Assembly: GCA_037380725.1 (NCBI GenBank)
Contig: JARRRL010000116.1
Location: 1-7,522 of the forward strand
Direction: 5' to 3'
From: JARRRL01 sp037380725
GTDB taxonomy: Bacteria > Pseudomonadota > Gammaproteobacteria > Pseudomonadales > JANQJO01
Length of the DNA stretch: 7,522 nucleotides
Shown piece after piece: positions 1 to 6,617 of the stretch; position 1 is the stretch's first letter; every line of letters begins with the position of its first letter. The position numbers and the translations under genes are program-made. Below the pieces are notes generated by a model that was given only the letters and a program-made list of their open reading frames with translations, ran no database searches and had not been told where the DNA came from.

Positions 1-966
1 GCTCATACCACCTTGACCGCGTATTTTTTCAACGATAGGATGGTTTTCGCCAGATTGGGGTAGGGGGCTTAGCCCTCTGACAGCGCGGTAGCGCTTCAGA
101 TAAGGGAGAAAACTGTCCGGCACCGTAATATCCCGTAATTTTCGGCCTTTACCGTAAATTTTTAGCCACCAGTTACCGTCCGTATCTTGCCAAAAGTGGC
201 TCATGACCGGGGACCAGTTTGGCCGTTCCGACAGCTCGGAAATCCGTAAAAATAGGGTTTTCAGCGCGCAGATCACGAACAGGTTGCGTTCGAAGACCTG
301 ATTCTCCTCGGCCATTGTCAAGGTAACATCAATGACATGTCGCCACTGGGATTCGCTCAAGCGGCGGACTTCCTTAACTTGAGCATCCTTGATGAAATGC
401 CGACAGTCGCCCTTGGCGATCTGCGCCGGATTGCCATACAGATATTCTTCGTTCATCAGATACTTATAAAATGCGATGATTCCTGTGAAAGTGGCTGCCA
501 AGGTCTGTTGTGAGGGTTTGTATTTTTTCTTGTCCGGCTTGCTCTGTGAATCCATGTGCTTAGGCAGCTTAAGCTTGAATGGGGCCCATTCAGGGTTGTG
601 TCTATAGCAGCCATTGTTGTAGAGAAACTTATCGTGATTGGCCAAGCAAATCCAAGATGGCAAAGGTTGCCAACAAAAGTCGGCGTAATCCAGAATGTCG
701 GATTTTCGGAGTTGCTCCATGGGTTTTTTCTTAAATAGGAAAACCCACAACAAGAAGCGTTCGGTTTCATTTCGGAATCGAGTGAACGTATGCTCGGATT
801 TATTGCGACCGATATACAGCAGAAACTCCTGACCCCACTGCCAATGATTCAAGCACCAGGGTTCACCGGATTCGAGGAAGGCTTTCAGTTCGGGATACTC
901 ATCGAAACGCAAAGTTTTCAACTCAGAGTATGTTGGGTACAAGGGCATCGGTTTAGGTATGATCAT
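1..966 (-). CDS. Tyrosine recombinase (phage integrase family), C-terminus cut by the window edge
   Basis: The reading frame is open from an ATG at 966 to base 1 (322 codons) with an in-frame TGA 15 bases upstream of the ATG, so the N-terminus is complete and the C-terminus is missing. Residues about 37-185 look like an alpha-helical SAM-like core-binding domain. The catalytic domain begins near residue 200. LFLRISELSE places the first catalytic Arg at R241, and GKGRKLRDITVP gives the beta-hairpin Lys, probably K273. The HxxR box and nucleophilic Tyr must lie beyond the left edge, so activity cannot be judged. The family performs site-specific recombination, usually integrating or excising a mobile element. 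An alternative start at 948 is possible; neither start has a clear ribosome site. Its own promoter lies at 1028-1056. No partner recombinase or element cargo is visible. Family assignment is firm; the element type is unknown. Confidence 0.88.
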   Translation of the reverse strand, partial: MIIPKPMPLYPTYSELKTLRFDEYPELKAFLESGEPWCLNHWQWGQEFLLYIGRNKSEHTFTRFRNETERFLLWVFLFKKKPMEQLRKSDILDYADFCWQPLPSWICLANHDKFLYNNGCYRHNPEWAPFKLKLPKHMDSQSKPDKKKYKPSQQTLAATFTGIIAFYKYLMNEEYLYGNPAQIAKGDCRHFIKDAQVKEVRRLSESQWRHVIDVTLTMAEENQVFERNLFVICALKTLFLRISELSERPNWSPVMSHFWQDTDGNWWLKIYGKGRKLRDITVPDSFLPYLKRYRAVRGLSPLPQSGENHPIVEKIRGQGGMS

Positions 967-1006
967 CGGTAAGCGCCAGGTTCATCGTCGTGGTCTTGAA
1001 TTCACG

Positions 1007-1027
1007 GTGTTTATCCGTGATAAACAC
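1007..1027. repeat. Perfect inverted repeat over the integrase transcription start (putative operator or recombinase site)
   Basis: Arms GTGTTTATC (1007-1015) and GATAAACAC (1019-1027) are perfect inverted copies around a 3-base centre. A second, overlapping palindrome has arms TCACGG (1002-1007) and CCGTGA (1015-1020) with a 7-base spacer, the spacing typical of tyrosine-recombinase core sites. A further TAAACAC copy lies at 1042-1048, exactly 21 bases (two helical turns) from the copy at 1021-1027 and inside the promoter spacer. No T-run follows on either strand, so it is not a standard terminator. An operator for autorepression, or a binding site of the integrase, are both possible. Confidence 0.6.
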
Positions 1028-1056
1028 ATTCTACACGCCCCTAAACACTATGTCGA
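1028..1056 (-). promoter_or_regulatory. Sigma70-type promoter of the integrase gene
   Basis: On the minus strand the -35 box is TCGACA (1056-1051, one mismatch to TTGACA) and the -10 box is TAGAAT (1033-1028, one mismatch to TATAAT), with an optimal 17-base spacer. Transcription would start near 1021, leaving a leader of about 55 bases before the ATG at 966. A perfect inverted repeat begins at the base directly after the -10 box and would cover the start point, which suggests repression or autoregulation. Seen by eye only; no start-site data. Confidence 0.6.
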
Positions 1057-1076
1057 ATACTGACACATATACGTAA

Positions 1077-1556
1077 TTAGATGCCCGAAATGGGGACTTG
1101 TAAACTTTCACGATACGCTTCCATTACAACCACGCTTGTGGATTCCTGAACTCCAGGCAAGGACAGTAAACTGTCCCCCAGAAACGCGCGATAAGCGGCC
1201 ATATCGCCCACGCGCGCTTGAATGAGAAAATCAAAGCTCCCCGTCACCAAGTAGCACGATTGAACCTGCTTGAGACGCATGACCTGATCATAAAACTCAT
1301 CAAAGTTCTCTTTTGAAGTACGATCCAAGCGAATTTGAACAAACACAAGTAGACTGGCGTCCAACATGTCAGGATTCAAAATCGCTTGGTACCCCTTGAT
1401 GTATCCCGCTCGCTGTAATCGCTTCACACGCTCAATACACGGCGTGGTCGTCAAGCCCACTTGTCGGGCCAGCTCAGCAAAACTGATGCGCGCATCTTCT
1501 TGCAGGATGCTCAAGATTTTTCGGTCAATTTTATTGAGCTGCTCTTGTTGAGTCAT
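1077..1556 (-). CDS. lrp: Lrp/AsnC-family transcriptional regulator, Lrp type
   Basis: The 159-residue product has the Lrp family layout and length. An N-terminal winged helix-turn-helix spans residues about 8-60 (DARISFAELARQVGLTTTPC, then IERVKRLQRAGYIKGY). A C-terminal RAM effector-binding and oligomerisation domain spans about 66-150. The stretches LDASLLVFV and LPGV match E. coli Lrp as I remember it, closer than AsnC or specialised paralogues. Such proteins bind DNA as dimers to hexadecamers and respond to leucine or other amino acids. The ATG at 1556 lies inside the 3' end of the upstream gene (26-base overlap), has no ribosome site of its own, and fits the family N-terminus, so translation is probably coupled to rimBK. 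Calling it the true Lrp orthologue rather than a close paralogue is an inference. Confidence 0.85.
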   Translation of the reverse strand: MTQQEQLNKIDRKILSILQEDARISFAELARQVGLTTTPCIERVKRLQRAGYIKGYQAILNPDMLDASLLVFVQIRLDRTSKENFDEFYDQVMRLKQVQSCYLVTGSFDFLIQARVGDMAAYRAFLGDSLLSLPGVQESTSVVVMEAYRESLQVPISGI

Positions 1557-3027
1557 GGCATTCGGTCGTGAAAGAATCTTTTGTAGTATTGGTAGCCGTT
1601 TTCTGAGTAACCGCTTCTGCGGCAGCGTCGTTCACGCCAGCAGCTTTCCACGCTTTTGCTTTCTCAACGGCCTGTATCATCAGCGTTGCTACGTCTTTTC
1701 CCGTTGCGCTTTCAATGCCTTCCAATCCTGGCGATGAATTTAATTCTAAGAGCAAAGGGCCATTGCTGGAACGAATAATATCCACGCCCGCGACTTTTAA
1801 GCCCAAGGTACTGGCGGCTTTGATGGCGAGCTTCTTTTCATCGGGTGTCAGCTTCACCAATGAAGCCGTGCCGCCCCGATGTAAATTAGCCCGAAACTCG
1901 CCCGCCGCCGCTTGACGCTCAATGGACGCAACCACTTTCCCATCAATCACAAAACAGCGCAAGTCACGACCTTGTGCCTCTTTAACGAACTCTTGAACAA
2001 GTAAATTAGCGTGTACCGCTTTGAACGCATTGATCACCGATTCAGCGGCTTTATCCGTTTCGGCCAGTACGACTCCCCTGCCCTGCGTGCCTTCCAATAA
2101 CTTCACGATTAAAGGCGCCCCTCCCACCATTTCGATGACATCGTCCGTATCGAAAGGTGAACTGGCAAATCCAGAAACCGGGATATCAATACCGTTTTTC
2201 AGCAATCGCTGCAAACAATACAACTTATCGCGCGATTGAGAAATGGCGTTGGCACCATTCAAACTCATGATGCCGATACTCTCAAATTGTCGCACTAACG
2301 CGCAACCATAAAAGGTGATGGATGGTTTGATGCGCGGAATAACAGCGTCCAACTCATTCAGAATTATACCGCCTCGATAATGCACTTCGGGGGTATCCGC
2401 GTCCAATTTCATGAAACACTGACGAATATTGAGGAACACCATTTCATGGCCGGCTTCTTCTCCCGCTTCCATGATCCGGCGGTTGCTGTACAAGTTCGGG
2501 TTACTGGCCAATAAACCTATTTTTAGCCCCGCGCTGGGGGCTTGAGTTTTGCCATAATAATTTCGTAATTCTTCTTCGTTTTTGTCTCCAAGCGCATACT
2601 GTTTCTCTGGATCCACCAGTAAACGACCGTTCATGGCTTCCCGACCGATTAACACACGAAAACCCATGCTGTCTCGATTGGCCAAGGTCAACTCAATGTC
2701 CCACTGTTTTCCCCCCAAGGATAAGGTTGTGCTGATCACGTAACGTTTTTCACTCTCACCGTTGGAACTCTTCACGATACGACGGTCTAAAACTCTGGCT
2801 TCGCATTGCGTGGTTGTTGAGCGACTGCTTTGCAAAGGGTGTACGTCAAAGCGGACCCAGGCGGTGTTATCGCGTTTGAAGGTTTGTATGTTTGAAGCAT
2901 GTACACAGCTGGTTTTTGCCCCGGAGTCAATTCGAGCTTTTACCGCAGGTATGTTCAAATCTGGAAGTTCGCACCACTCTTCACTGCCGACAATGGTCTT
3001 CTGATATGAGGGTGTTTCTTCTGACAT
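1531..3027 (-). CDS. rimK: RimB-RimK fusion: retropepsin-like protease domain plus S6--L-glutamate ligase
   Basis: The 498-residue product joins two normally separate proteins. Residues about 10-145 form a RimB/DUF785 (PF05618, 'ATP-dependent zinc protease') domain with the aspartic-protease-like motif RIDSGAKTS (D34) and the closing VLIGREAMNGRLLVDP. Residues about 168-466 align along the full length with E. coli RimK: LYSNRR, DAVIPRI..ITFYG, GGAPLIVKLLEGTQGRGVVLAET, VQEFVKEAQGRD, and ELNSSPGLEGIE near 425-436 carrying the metal-binding Glu/Asn. RimK is an ATP-grasp ligase that adds glutamates to the C-terminus of ribosomal protein S6; RimB is described in Pseudomonas as a protease that works with it. 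The last 30 or so residues are a low-complexity Ala/Thr tail. The ATG at 3027 is chosen because GGAG sits 6 bases upstream; the frame also allows ATG 3039 and TTG 3042. It overlaps lrp downstream. Confidence 0.9.
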   Translation of the reverse strand: MSEETPSYQKTIVGSEEWCELPDLNIPAVKARIDSGAKTSCVHASNIQTFKRDNTAWVRFDVHPLQSSRSTTTQCEARVLDRRIVKSSNGESEKRYVISTTLSLGGKQWDIELTLANRDSMGFRVLIGREAMNGRLLVDPEKQYALGDKNEEELRNYYGKTQAPSAGLKIGLLASNPNLYSNRRIMEAGEEAGHEMVFLNIRQCFMKLDADTPEVHYRGGIILNELDAVIPRIKPSITFYGCALVRQFESIGIMSLNGANAISQSRDKLYCLQRLLKNGIDIPVSGFASSPFDTDDVIEMVGGAPLIVKLLEGTQGRGVVLAETDKAAESVINAFKAVHANLLVQEFVKEAQGRDLRCFVIDGKVVASIERQAAAGEFRANLHRGGTASLVKLTPDEKKLAIKAASTLGLKVAGVDIIRSSNGPLLLELNSSPGLEGIESATGKDVATLMIQAVEKAKAWKAAGVNDAAAEAVTQKTATNTTKDSFTTECHDSTRAAQ

Positions 3028-3033
3028 GAGGTT

Positions 3034-3037
3034 CTCC
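3034..3037 (-). promoter_or_regulatory. Ribosome binding site deciding the rimBK start
   Basis: GGAG on the minus strand ends 6 bases before the ATG at 3027. The further in-frame starts at 3039 and 3042 overlap or abut this site and have no purine-rich box at a proper distance, so 3027 is the preferred start. Confidence 0.65.
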
Positions 3038-3262
3038 ATCAAACGTTAAATTAACAGGCAGGAAAAGCACGGCTCCTCCCCTTAATAATGAACGTATACA
3101 CTACCGGTTTCACTGGTACTCGTGAAGCACTTAAATCAACAACTTAGTGAAAGGATAATCACATTGTTTACTGGTTATTACTTGTTTATCTGTGTCAAGA
3201 GTAGAATGAGGATTTCTTTTGTCGTTATGTCGTGCATCGGTGAAGGGTAACAGCATAAACCG

Positions 3263-3277
3263 AATGACGGAGTCATT
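3263..3277. repeat. Short perfect hairpin just after the kinase stop codon
   Basis: Arms AATGAC and GTCATT enclose a 3-base loop about 40 bases beyond the kinase stop. Only a short TTT follows on the minus strand, after CGG, so it is at best a weak terminator or an mRNA 3'-end structure. Confidence 0.3.
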
Positions 3278-3315
3278 GAGAGTGACGCAAGAGGTACTGA
3301 CCCACAAGAAAGCAT

Positions 3316-4374
3316 CTACATATCAGTGGCTATACCCGTTCGGGCGAAGACGCCCGCAACGTGATGGTTGTGATTTTTTAACAAAATGGTATCACAATGG
3401 GCTTTACTGGGTAGTATATACTGATCGTAATTTGGCCCATTGGTTTCACGCCAAATTCGCTGAGCATCTTGACGAATGGCCTGTGTAAAGCGCTCATCCG
3501 CTCTGTATGCGTCAACGCCCTGCGCACGATCTTGATCATATTGTTCGATGTATTCCGCGTAGCGTACGGCCAAATGGCCCTCACGAAGCTGTCGTGCGGT
3601 TCGAGCAAACAACAATAAGCGTTCTTCAAACCACGCCGGTAATATCGCGTTGTCATTTGGGGTTTTTACAAAAATCAACGTATCACAAAAATCACGCACG
3701 TGTTGGCGATGCTCCGTGTGCTCAACGTTTGCCCACGGTGGTGTGTCTTGAGCCGCAATGATACCCTCAAGAATAAGCACCTTCTGATTAGGTGGAATGT
3801 GTTTTATCAAATCAAAGCAGATATCATAGCGGGCGTGATCATATGTTGGAATATCAATTGATTGACCACGGGTAATGCTGTTTAAGGCACACAATAAATC
3901 ATCAAAACGAAACGTTTCAGGAAATCCTTTGCTTTCCATGCCGCCATCACTGCTTTGAATAAGCGCATTGGGTTTCAGGAAATGATCAAGGGTCAGCAAG
4001 GTGGTTTTATCCTGACCATACCGCTGCGCAAACAGGTAATGTAAAACACGTGCTGCCGTGGTCTTACCAGAACAGACGCTCCCCGTCATGCCAATGACCA
4101 CACAACGCTCAGCAGCAAATGCTGCTTGCAGCGTATGTGCCACGTGATCCACCCATGGATTAAAAACCGTGACTACCTCCAAGGGATTAACCGGATCCAA
4201 AATACCGGAGAGTCGGGCCAGTTCCTCTTGATCGGGCACCGCGCCTTGTCGATAGTTTGATAAATCGAGTAGTTGCCAAGCAGATGCCTGTTCTGAGTCG
4301 TACATCCGGTTCGTATTTTGGTGTGTGCACTTAAGCTTGTGGTCAAGACTGCTGTTGGGAAACGATGTGAGCAT
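3316..4374 (-). CDS. P-loop kinase of the type I pantothenate kinase (CoaA) family, divergent
   Basis: The 352-residue product follows the E. coli CoaA order of motifs. The Walker A loop is GSVCSGKT (98-105). TLLTLDHFLKPN holds D130, equivalent to the catalytic Asp127. ESKGFPE (147-153), TYDHARYD with H180 in the CoaA His177 position, ILEG, and near the C-terminus IWRETN..NYDQYILPSKAHCDTILLKNHNH also match. CoaA phosphorylates pantothenate in the first step of coenzyme A synthesis. Departures are a 20-25 residue insertion of charged helix after ERLLLF, altered flanks of the P-loop (CS for AV), and YDH in place of YSH, which resembles uridine kinases. The start is uncertain: ATG 4374 gives the longest frame, while ATG 4305 (329 residues) fits the CoaA N-terminus better; neither has a clear ribosome site. 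A non-housekeeping substrate is possible, so no symbol is given. It stands alone, 153 bases after the vWA gene. Confidence 0.78.
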   Translation of the reverse strand: MLTSFPNSSLDHKLKCTHQNTNRMYDSEQASAWQLLDLSNYRQGAVPDQEELARLSGILDPVNPLEVVTVFNPWVDHVAHTLQAAFAAERCVVIGMTGSVCSGKTTAARVLHYLFAQRYGQDKTTLLTLDHFLKPNALIQSSDGGMESKGFPETFRFDDLLCALNSITRGQSIDIPTYDHARYDICFDLIKHIPPNQKVLILEGIIAAQDTPPWANVEHTEHRQHVRDFCDTLIFVKTPNDNAILPAWFEERLLLFARTARQLREGHLAVRYAEYIEQYDQDRAQGVDAYRADERFTQAIRQDAQRIWRETNGPNYDQYILPSKAHCDTILLKNHNHHVAGVFARTGIATDM

Positions 4375-4455
4375 GGAGGGCCACGTCTAAATGTGGATCA
4401 ACGAGATACACGGGTGAATTGAGAAAGGTGTCACCATCCGTTCTCGCTGGCCAAC

Positions 4456-4505
4456 GGTGGCGGGGCGTATTGTAGCGCGCCGCAAGGACTACGCCTACCG
4501 CCATC
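4456..4505. repeat. Strong imperfect hairpin between the vWA and kinase genes
   Basis: On the plus strand TGGCGG-GGCGTA (4458-4469) pairs with TACGCC (4490-4495) and CCGCCA (4498-4503), a 12-base-pair stem interrupted only by a 2-base bulge (4496-4497); G4456 and C4505 add one more pair. The 20-base loop contains TTG/CAA and GCGCGC that could pair further. No T-run follows on either side, so it is not a textbook rho-independent terminator; it may attenuate read-through or protect the 3' end of the vWA transcript. Confidence 0.6.
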
Positions 4506-4527
4506 AGTCAGAAATGCGAAAAAGTGA

Positions 4528-5670
4528 TTAAATTTTGCACCCTGCCGAGAAACCTTCGGCTGAAAATACTACATTCAGCTCACCCGTAAGGTCGCCTTGA
4601 ATGGCTTGAATGCGCAAGGTGTTCTCCATGCCAGCTCGTTTGGGCGAACAATAATCCAGTTTGTAGAAACTGTCAGCTTCATCGCTGACAAATTGAGCGA
4701 CTTCGGAGAACGTTTCAGTTAATTCATTCAATTCAGAGGCTTGGCTGAAGGCATCTCGACCCAGTTGTTGCAAGACTTGTGGGTTAATCTCACTGCCCAA
4801 ACCAATCGTCATGACACTGACATCTTCGGGGCGTGCTTCCACCGCTTGAATAGCCGCCTCTTTCGTAGTTCTAGCCGCTTGATCCGTACCATCTGTAAAC
4901 AGTACGAGCGCGCCAGCGGACAGAATATCGGGATTTAGGGTGCGCTGCTGCTCGACTTGTGCGCTGATCGCCGCAATGCCTTCAATGGCCGCACCATACA
5001 AGTTCGTCGATGGATCTTGCGCTGTACTGGCATCCAGCGCAAAAATAAATTCTTTCACTTGATCTGGGTTGGTTAAATAATCACTGATCATAACAATGTT
5101 TTGACGCCCATCAAAGATCGCCAGTGCGAGCGACTTGGACGTTTGTTCTGTAGCAGCGGGTGGCAGCACGTTTTCCACAAAGCTGGCGGCGGCTGATTTG
5201 ATGGTGTCCAACGATCCAAAAACCACGCTGCCACTGAAGTCGAGTAACAATAAGGTTGAAAAAACGAACTCACCGTCTTGAGGGGTGACACGCCTCGCCG
5301 ATTCTACTGAAATGAGATTATCATTCTCATAGAGATTAAAACTGTCTACTGGCAAATTGGGAACCGGAACGCCCGTGTCGGTCTCCAATTTAAACGTGAC
5401 GGATACTTTTGCAGGTAGAGCGGTACCGTGGTCTAGCTGAATCAAGCGTAATCCGTGTGCAGGGGGTCGATTGGCTTCCGTTCGCGCCGTCGATGAGCTG
5501 CTGCTTCCATCGGGCTCTACTCGCTCCACTTCACCGCAGCCGGATATCATAAGCGCGCTCATACTGAGCGACAGCAGTAAACTGAAAGTGGTGACAAAAC
5601 GAGCTTTTTGATTGCGCCGCGAACCCGACACCAATAGATGTTGATGCGATTTTCCCCCGATCGCAGCCAC
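4528..5670 (-). CDS. Lipoprotein with von Willebrand factor A domain
   Basis: The 380-residue product has a basic N-region, a hydrophobic stretch (about 27-43) and a lipobox ISGC with lipidated Cys45, so it should be exported and membrane-anchored. A Ser-run linker (56-60) follows. The vWA domain spans about 137-335 with a complete MIDAS metal site: DFSGS (D144, S146, S148), T222 and TDGTD (D260). Such domains bind protein partners through a divalent metal. A C-terminal part carries YCSPKRAG and ends GCKI; C341 and C378 could form a disulfide. The GTG start is supported by AGGAGG 6 bases upstream. The gene is 131 bases after the TPR lipoprotein and may be in one operon with it. The partner and pathway are unknown; a role in surface assembly or substrate binding is an inference. 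Confidence 0.85.
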   Translation of the reverse strand: MAAIGGKSHQHLLVSGSRRNQKARFVTTFSLLLSLSMSALMISGCGEVERVEPDGSSSSSTARTEANRPPAHGLRLIQLDHGTALPAKVSVTFKLETDTGVPVPNLPVDSFNLYENDNLISVESARRVTPQDGEFVFSTLLLLDFSGSVVFGSLDTIKSAAASFVENVLPPAATEQTSKSLALAIFDGRQNIVMISDYLTNPDQVKEFIFALDASTAQDPSTNLYGAAIEGIAAISAQVEQQRTLNPDILSAGALVLFTDGTDQAARTTKEAAIQAVEARPEDVSVMTIGLGSEINPQVLQQLGRDAFSQASELNELTETFSEVAQFVSDEADSFYKLDYCSPKRAGMENTLRIQAIQGDLTGELNVVFSAEGFSAGCKI

Positions 5671-5676
5671 TCAAAA

Positions 5677-5682
5677 CCTCCT
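5677..5682 (-). promoter_or_regulatory. Consensus ribosome binding site for the GTG start of the vWA lipoprotein
   Basis: A full AGGAGG, within GGAGAGGAGG on the minus strand, ends 6 bases before GTG 5670. It decides the non-ATG start and predicts efficient translation. Confidence 0.8.
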
Positions 5683-5702
5683 CTCCTGCAATCCCCAATT
5701 CC

Positions 5703-5767
5703 CTTAAGCCAAGCCGCTTAAGCCCAGGCTGTTAGCCCAAGTCTCACATTAGCCAAGTAGAGTAGCC
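5703..5767. repeat. Degenerate 14-base direct repeats in the leader of the vWA gene
   Basis: On the plus strand the motif TTA(A)GCC(C)AAG recurs with starts at 5704, 5718, 5732 and 5749, followed by a weaker GTAGCC at 5762. Spacings are 14, 14, 17 and 13 bases. They lie between the TPR gene's stop and the vWA ribosome site, so they are in the transcribed leader or at the promoter of the vWA gene. They could be protein-binding sites or a short tandem duplication. Confidence 0.55.
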
Positions 5768-5801
5768 CTCGTAACCCAGAAAAACAAGTTAATCTAACAA
5801 C

Positions 5802-6530
5802 TCATTCTAAGGCATCCGCCAAAGCATCCAAAGCATCCTTTTCGGTAGTTTGCACGGATTTGTTCATGGCAAATTTGTTAATTTCTCTGAGCAAGCGTGT
5901 GATTTTGCTGGTGTCCGCGTCACGGGATAAAGTACCGGAGTAATTCTTTAGATGCAGTTCAGCTAAAGACAGGTAGGCAACCGCTAAATTGTAGTGCGCT
6001 TTGGCATCATTCGGAGCAAGCTTAATCGCCTGCTGAAAATGATCGGCAGCCACTTTGTGTTCACCTTTTTTGAAGGCAATGTTTCCCAAACGGTAATGAA
6101 CAATGGACTGCGCCGGGTTGCTGTTTAACAGCACTAAATACGCCTGCTCTGCTTGCGCAAAGTGACCACTACGATAAAGCCGATCCGCTTGGTCCAATTG
6201 TTGTTTTAGTTGCAAGGGATTACTGGGTGGTCGTGGCTGGGTCGGCGGTGTATTCGCGTTGGGTAGGCCAAATGGTGAGTTCGCGGCATGACCCGCTTGA
6301 TTCATCATGGATGGAGGCGCAGCGGACCGTGAAGCAGGTGCTGGGGATGGCGGAGATGACGGAAAAGACGGCGTATTGTTATTTTGGGCTGGCGTTGTGC
6401 GCTGCATGCCGGGTAGAAAAGTGGGTAATGTGCTGGCGTTGTTTTGCTGTGTGGGAGCGCAAGCACCTAGAACCAGTGCTGACACAGCGAACACAAGGTA
6501 CTTGAACGCGTAATTTTTTTGGTGCTTCAT
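5802..6530 (-). CDS. Lipoprotein with Pro/Ser/Asn-rich linker and TPR repeats
   Basis: The 242-residue product starts with a type II signal peptide (KYLVFAVSALVLGAC, lipidated Cys24). Residues 25-105 are a low-complexity linker rich in Pro, Ser, Asn and Ala, suited to reach across the periplasm. Three TPR-like helical hairpins follow at about 107-140, 142-175 and 176-200, with typical pairs such as HYRLGNIAFKKGEHKVAADHFQQAI and its P-N-D turn. The last 40 residues are helical and charged. TPR lipoproteins act as scaffolds or pilotins in secretion and pilus systems; TadD of Tad pili is one such protein, but nothing here is diagnostic of it. The ATG at 6530 is preceded by a weak GAGA box. It follows the upstream helical-repeat gene by 87 bases and precedes the vWA lipoprotein, with which it may function. 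Confidence 0.82.
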   Translation of the reverse strand: MKHQKNYAFKYLVFAVSALVLGACAPTQQNNASTLPTFLPGMQRTTPAQNNNTPSFPSSPPSPAPASRSAAPPSMMNQAGHAANSPFGLPNANTPPTQPRPPSNPLQLKQQLDQADRLYRSGHFAQAEQAYLVLLNSNPAQSIVHYRLGNIAFKKGEHKVAADHFQQAIKLAPNDAKAHYNLAVAYLSLAELHLKNYSGTLSRDADTSKITRLLREINKFAMNKSVQTTEKDALDALADALE

Positions 6531-6617
6531 GTGATTCTCACTGTAGATCGTACTGACTCACGGTTTCGGGCTATTGTGTGACGCGTATCGGGGTGTCGGC
6601 GTGTGTTGTCGCGTATA

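Larger units (their letters stand above)
3028..3315. other. Intergenic region upstream of rimBK, AT-rich, no gene supported
   Basis: This 288-base spacer must carry the rimBK promoter unless there is read-through from the kinase gene. It holds a perfect minus-strand TTGACA (3198-3193) without a good -10 at 16-18 bases, a direct repeat of TTGTTTA (3164-3170 and 3182-3188), an imperfect palindrome ACCGGT/ACTGGT with 3-base centre (3103-3117), and a small hairpin at 3263-3277. A plus-strand frame starting at 3219 runs on into the kinase gene and looks spurious. Confidence 0.5.

Noticed and set aside
456..770. Minus-strand frame of 104 codons
   Set aside because: It lies in another frame inside the tyrosine recombinase, whose motifs are clear in the frame open to base 1.
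953..985. Ten-residue upstream frame (ATG 985 to TAA 953) overlapping the integrase start
   Set aside because: It has no ribosome site and is short enough to occur by chance; a leader-peptide role cannot be supported.
3170..3198. Promoter with perfect TTGACA on the minus strand ahead of rimBK
   Set aside because: No acceptable -10 box occurs at 16-18 bases; the best candidates match poorly, so it is only noted in the spacer entry.
3219..3488. Plus-strand frame of 89 codons starting in the spacer before rimBK
   Set aside because: It begins at TTG, has no ribosome site or recognisable domain, and overlaps the conserved C-terminus of the kinase gene on the other strand.
4381..4396. Small palindrome CCACGT/ATGTGG just upstream of the kinase ATG at 4374
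   Set aside because: The stem is six pairs with one wobble and a 4-base loop, common by chance.
5781..5801. AT-rich hairpin plus T-run after the TPR gene as a terminator
   Set aside because: The stem (GTTA/TAAC) is only four pairs and cannot be trusted as a terminator.
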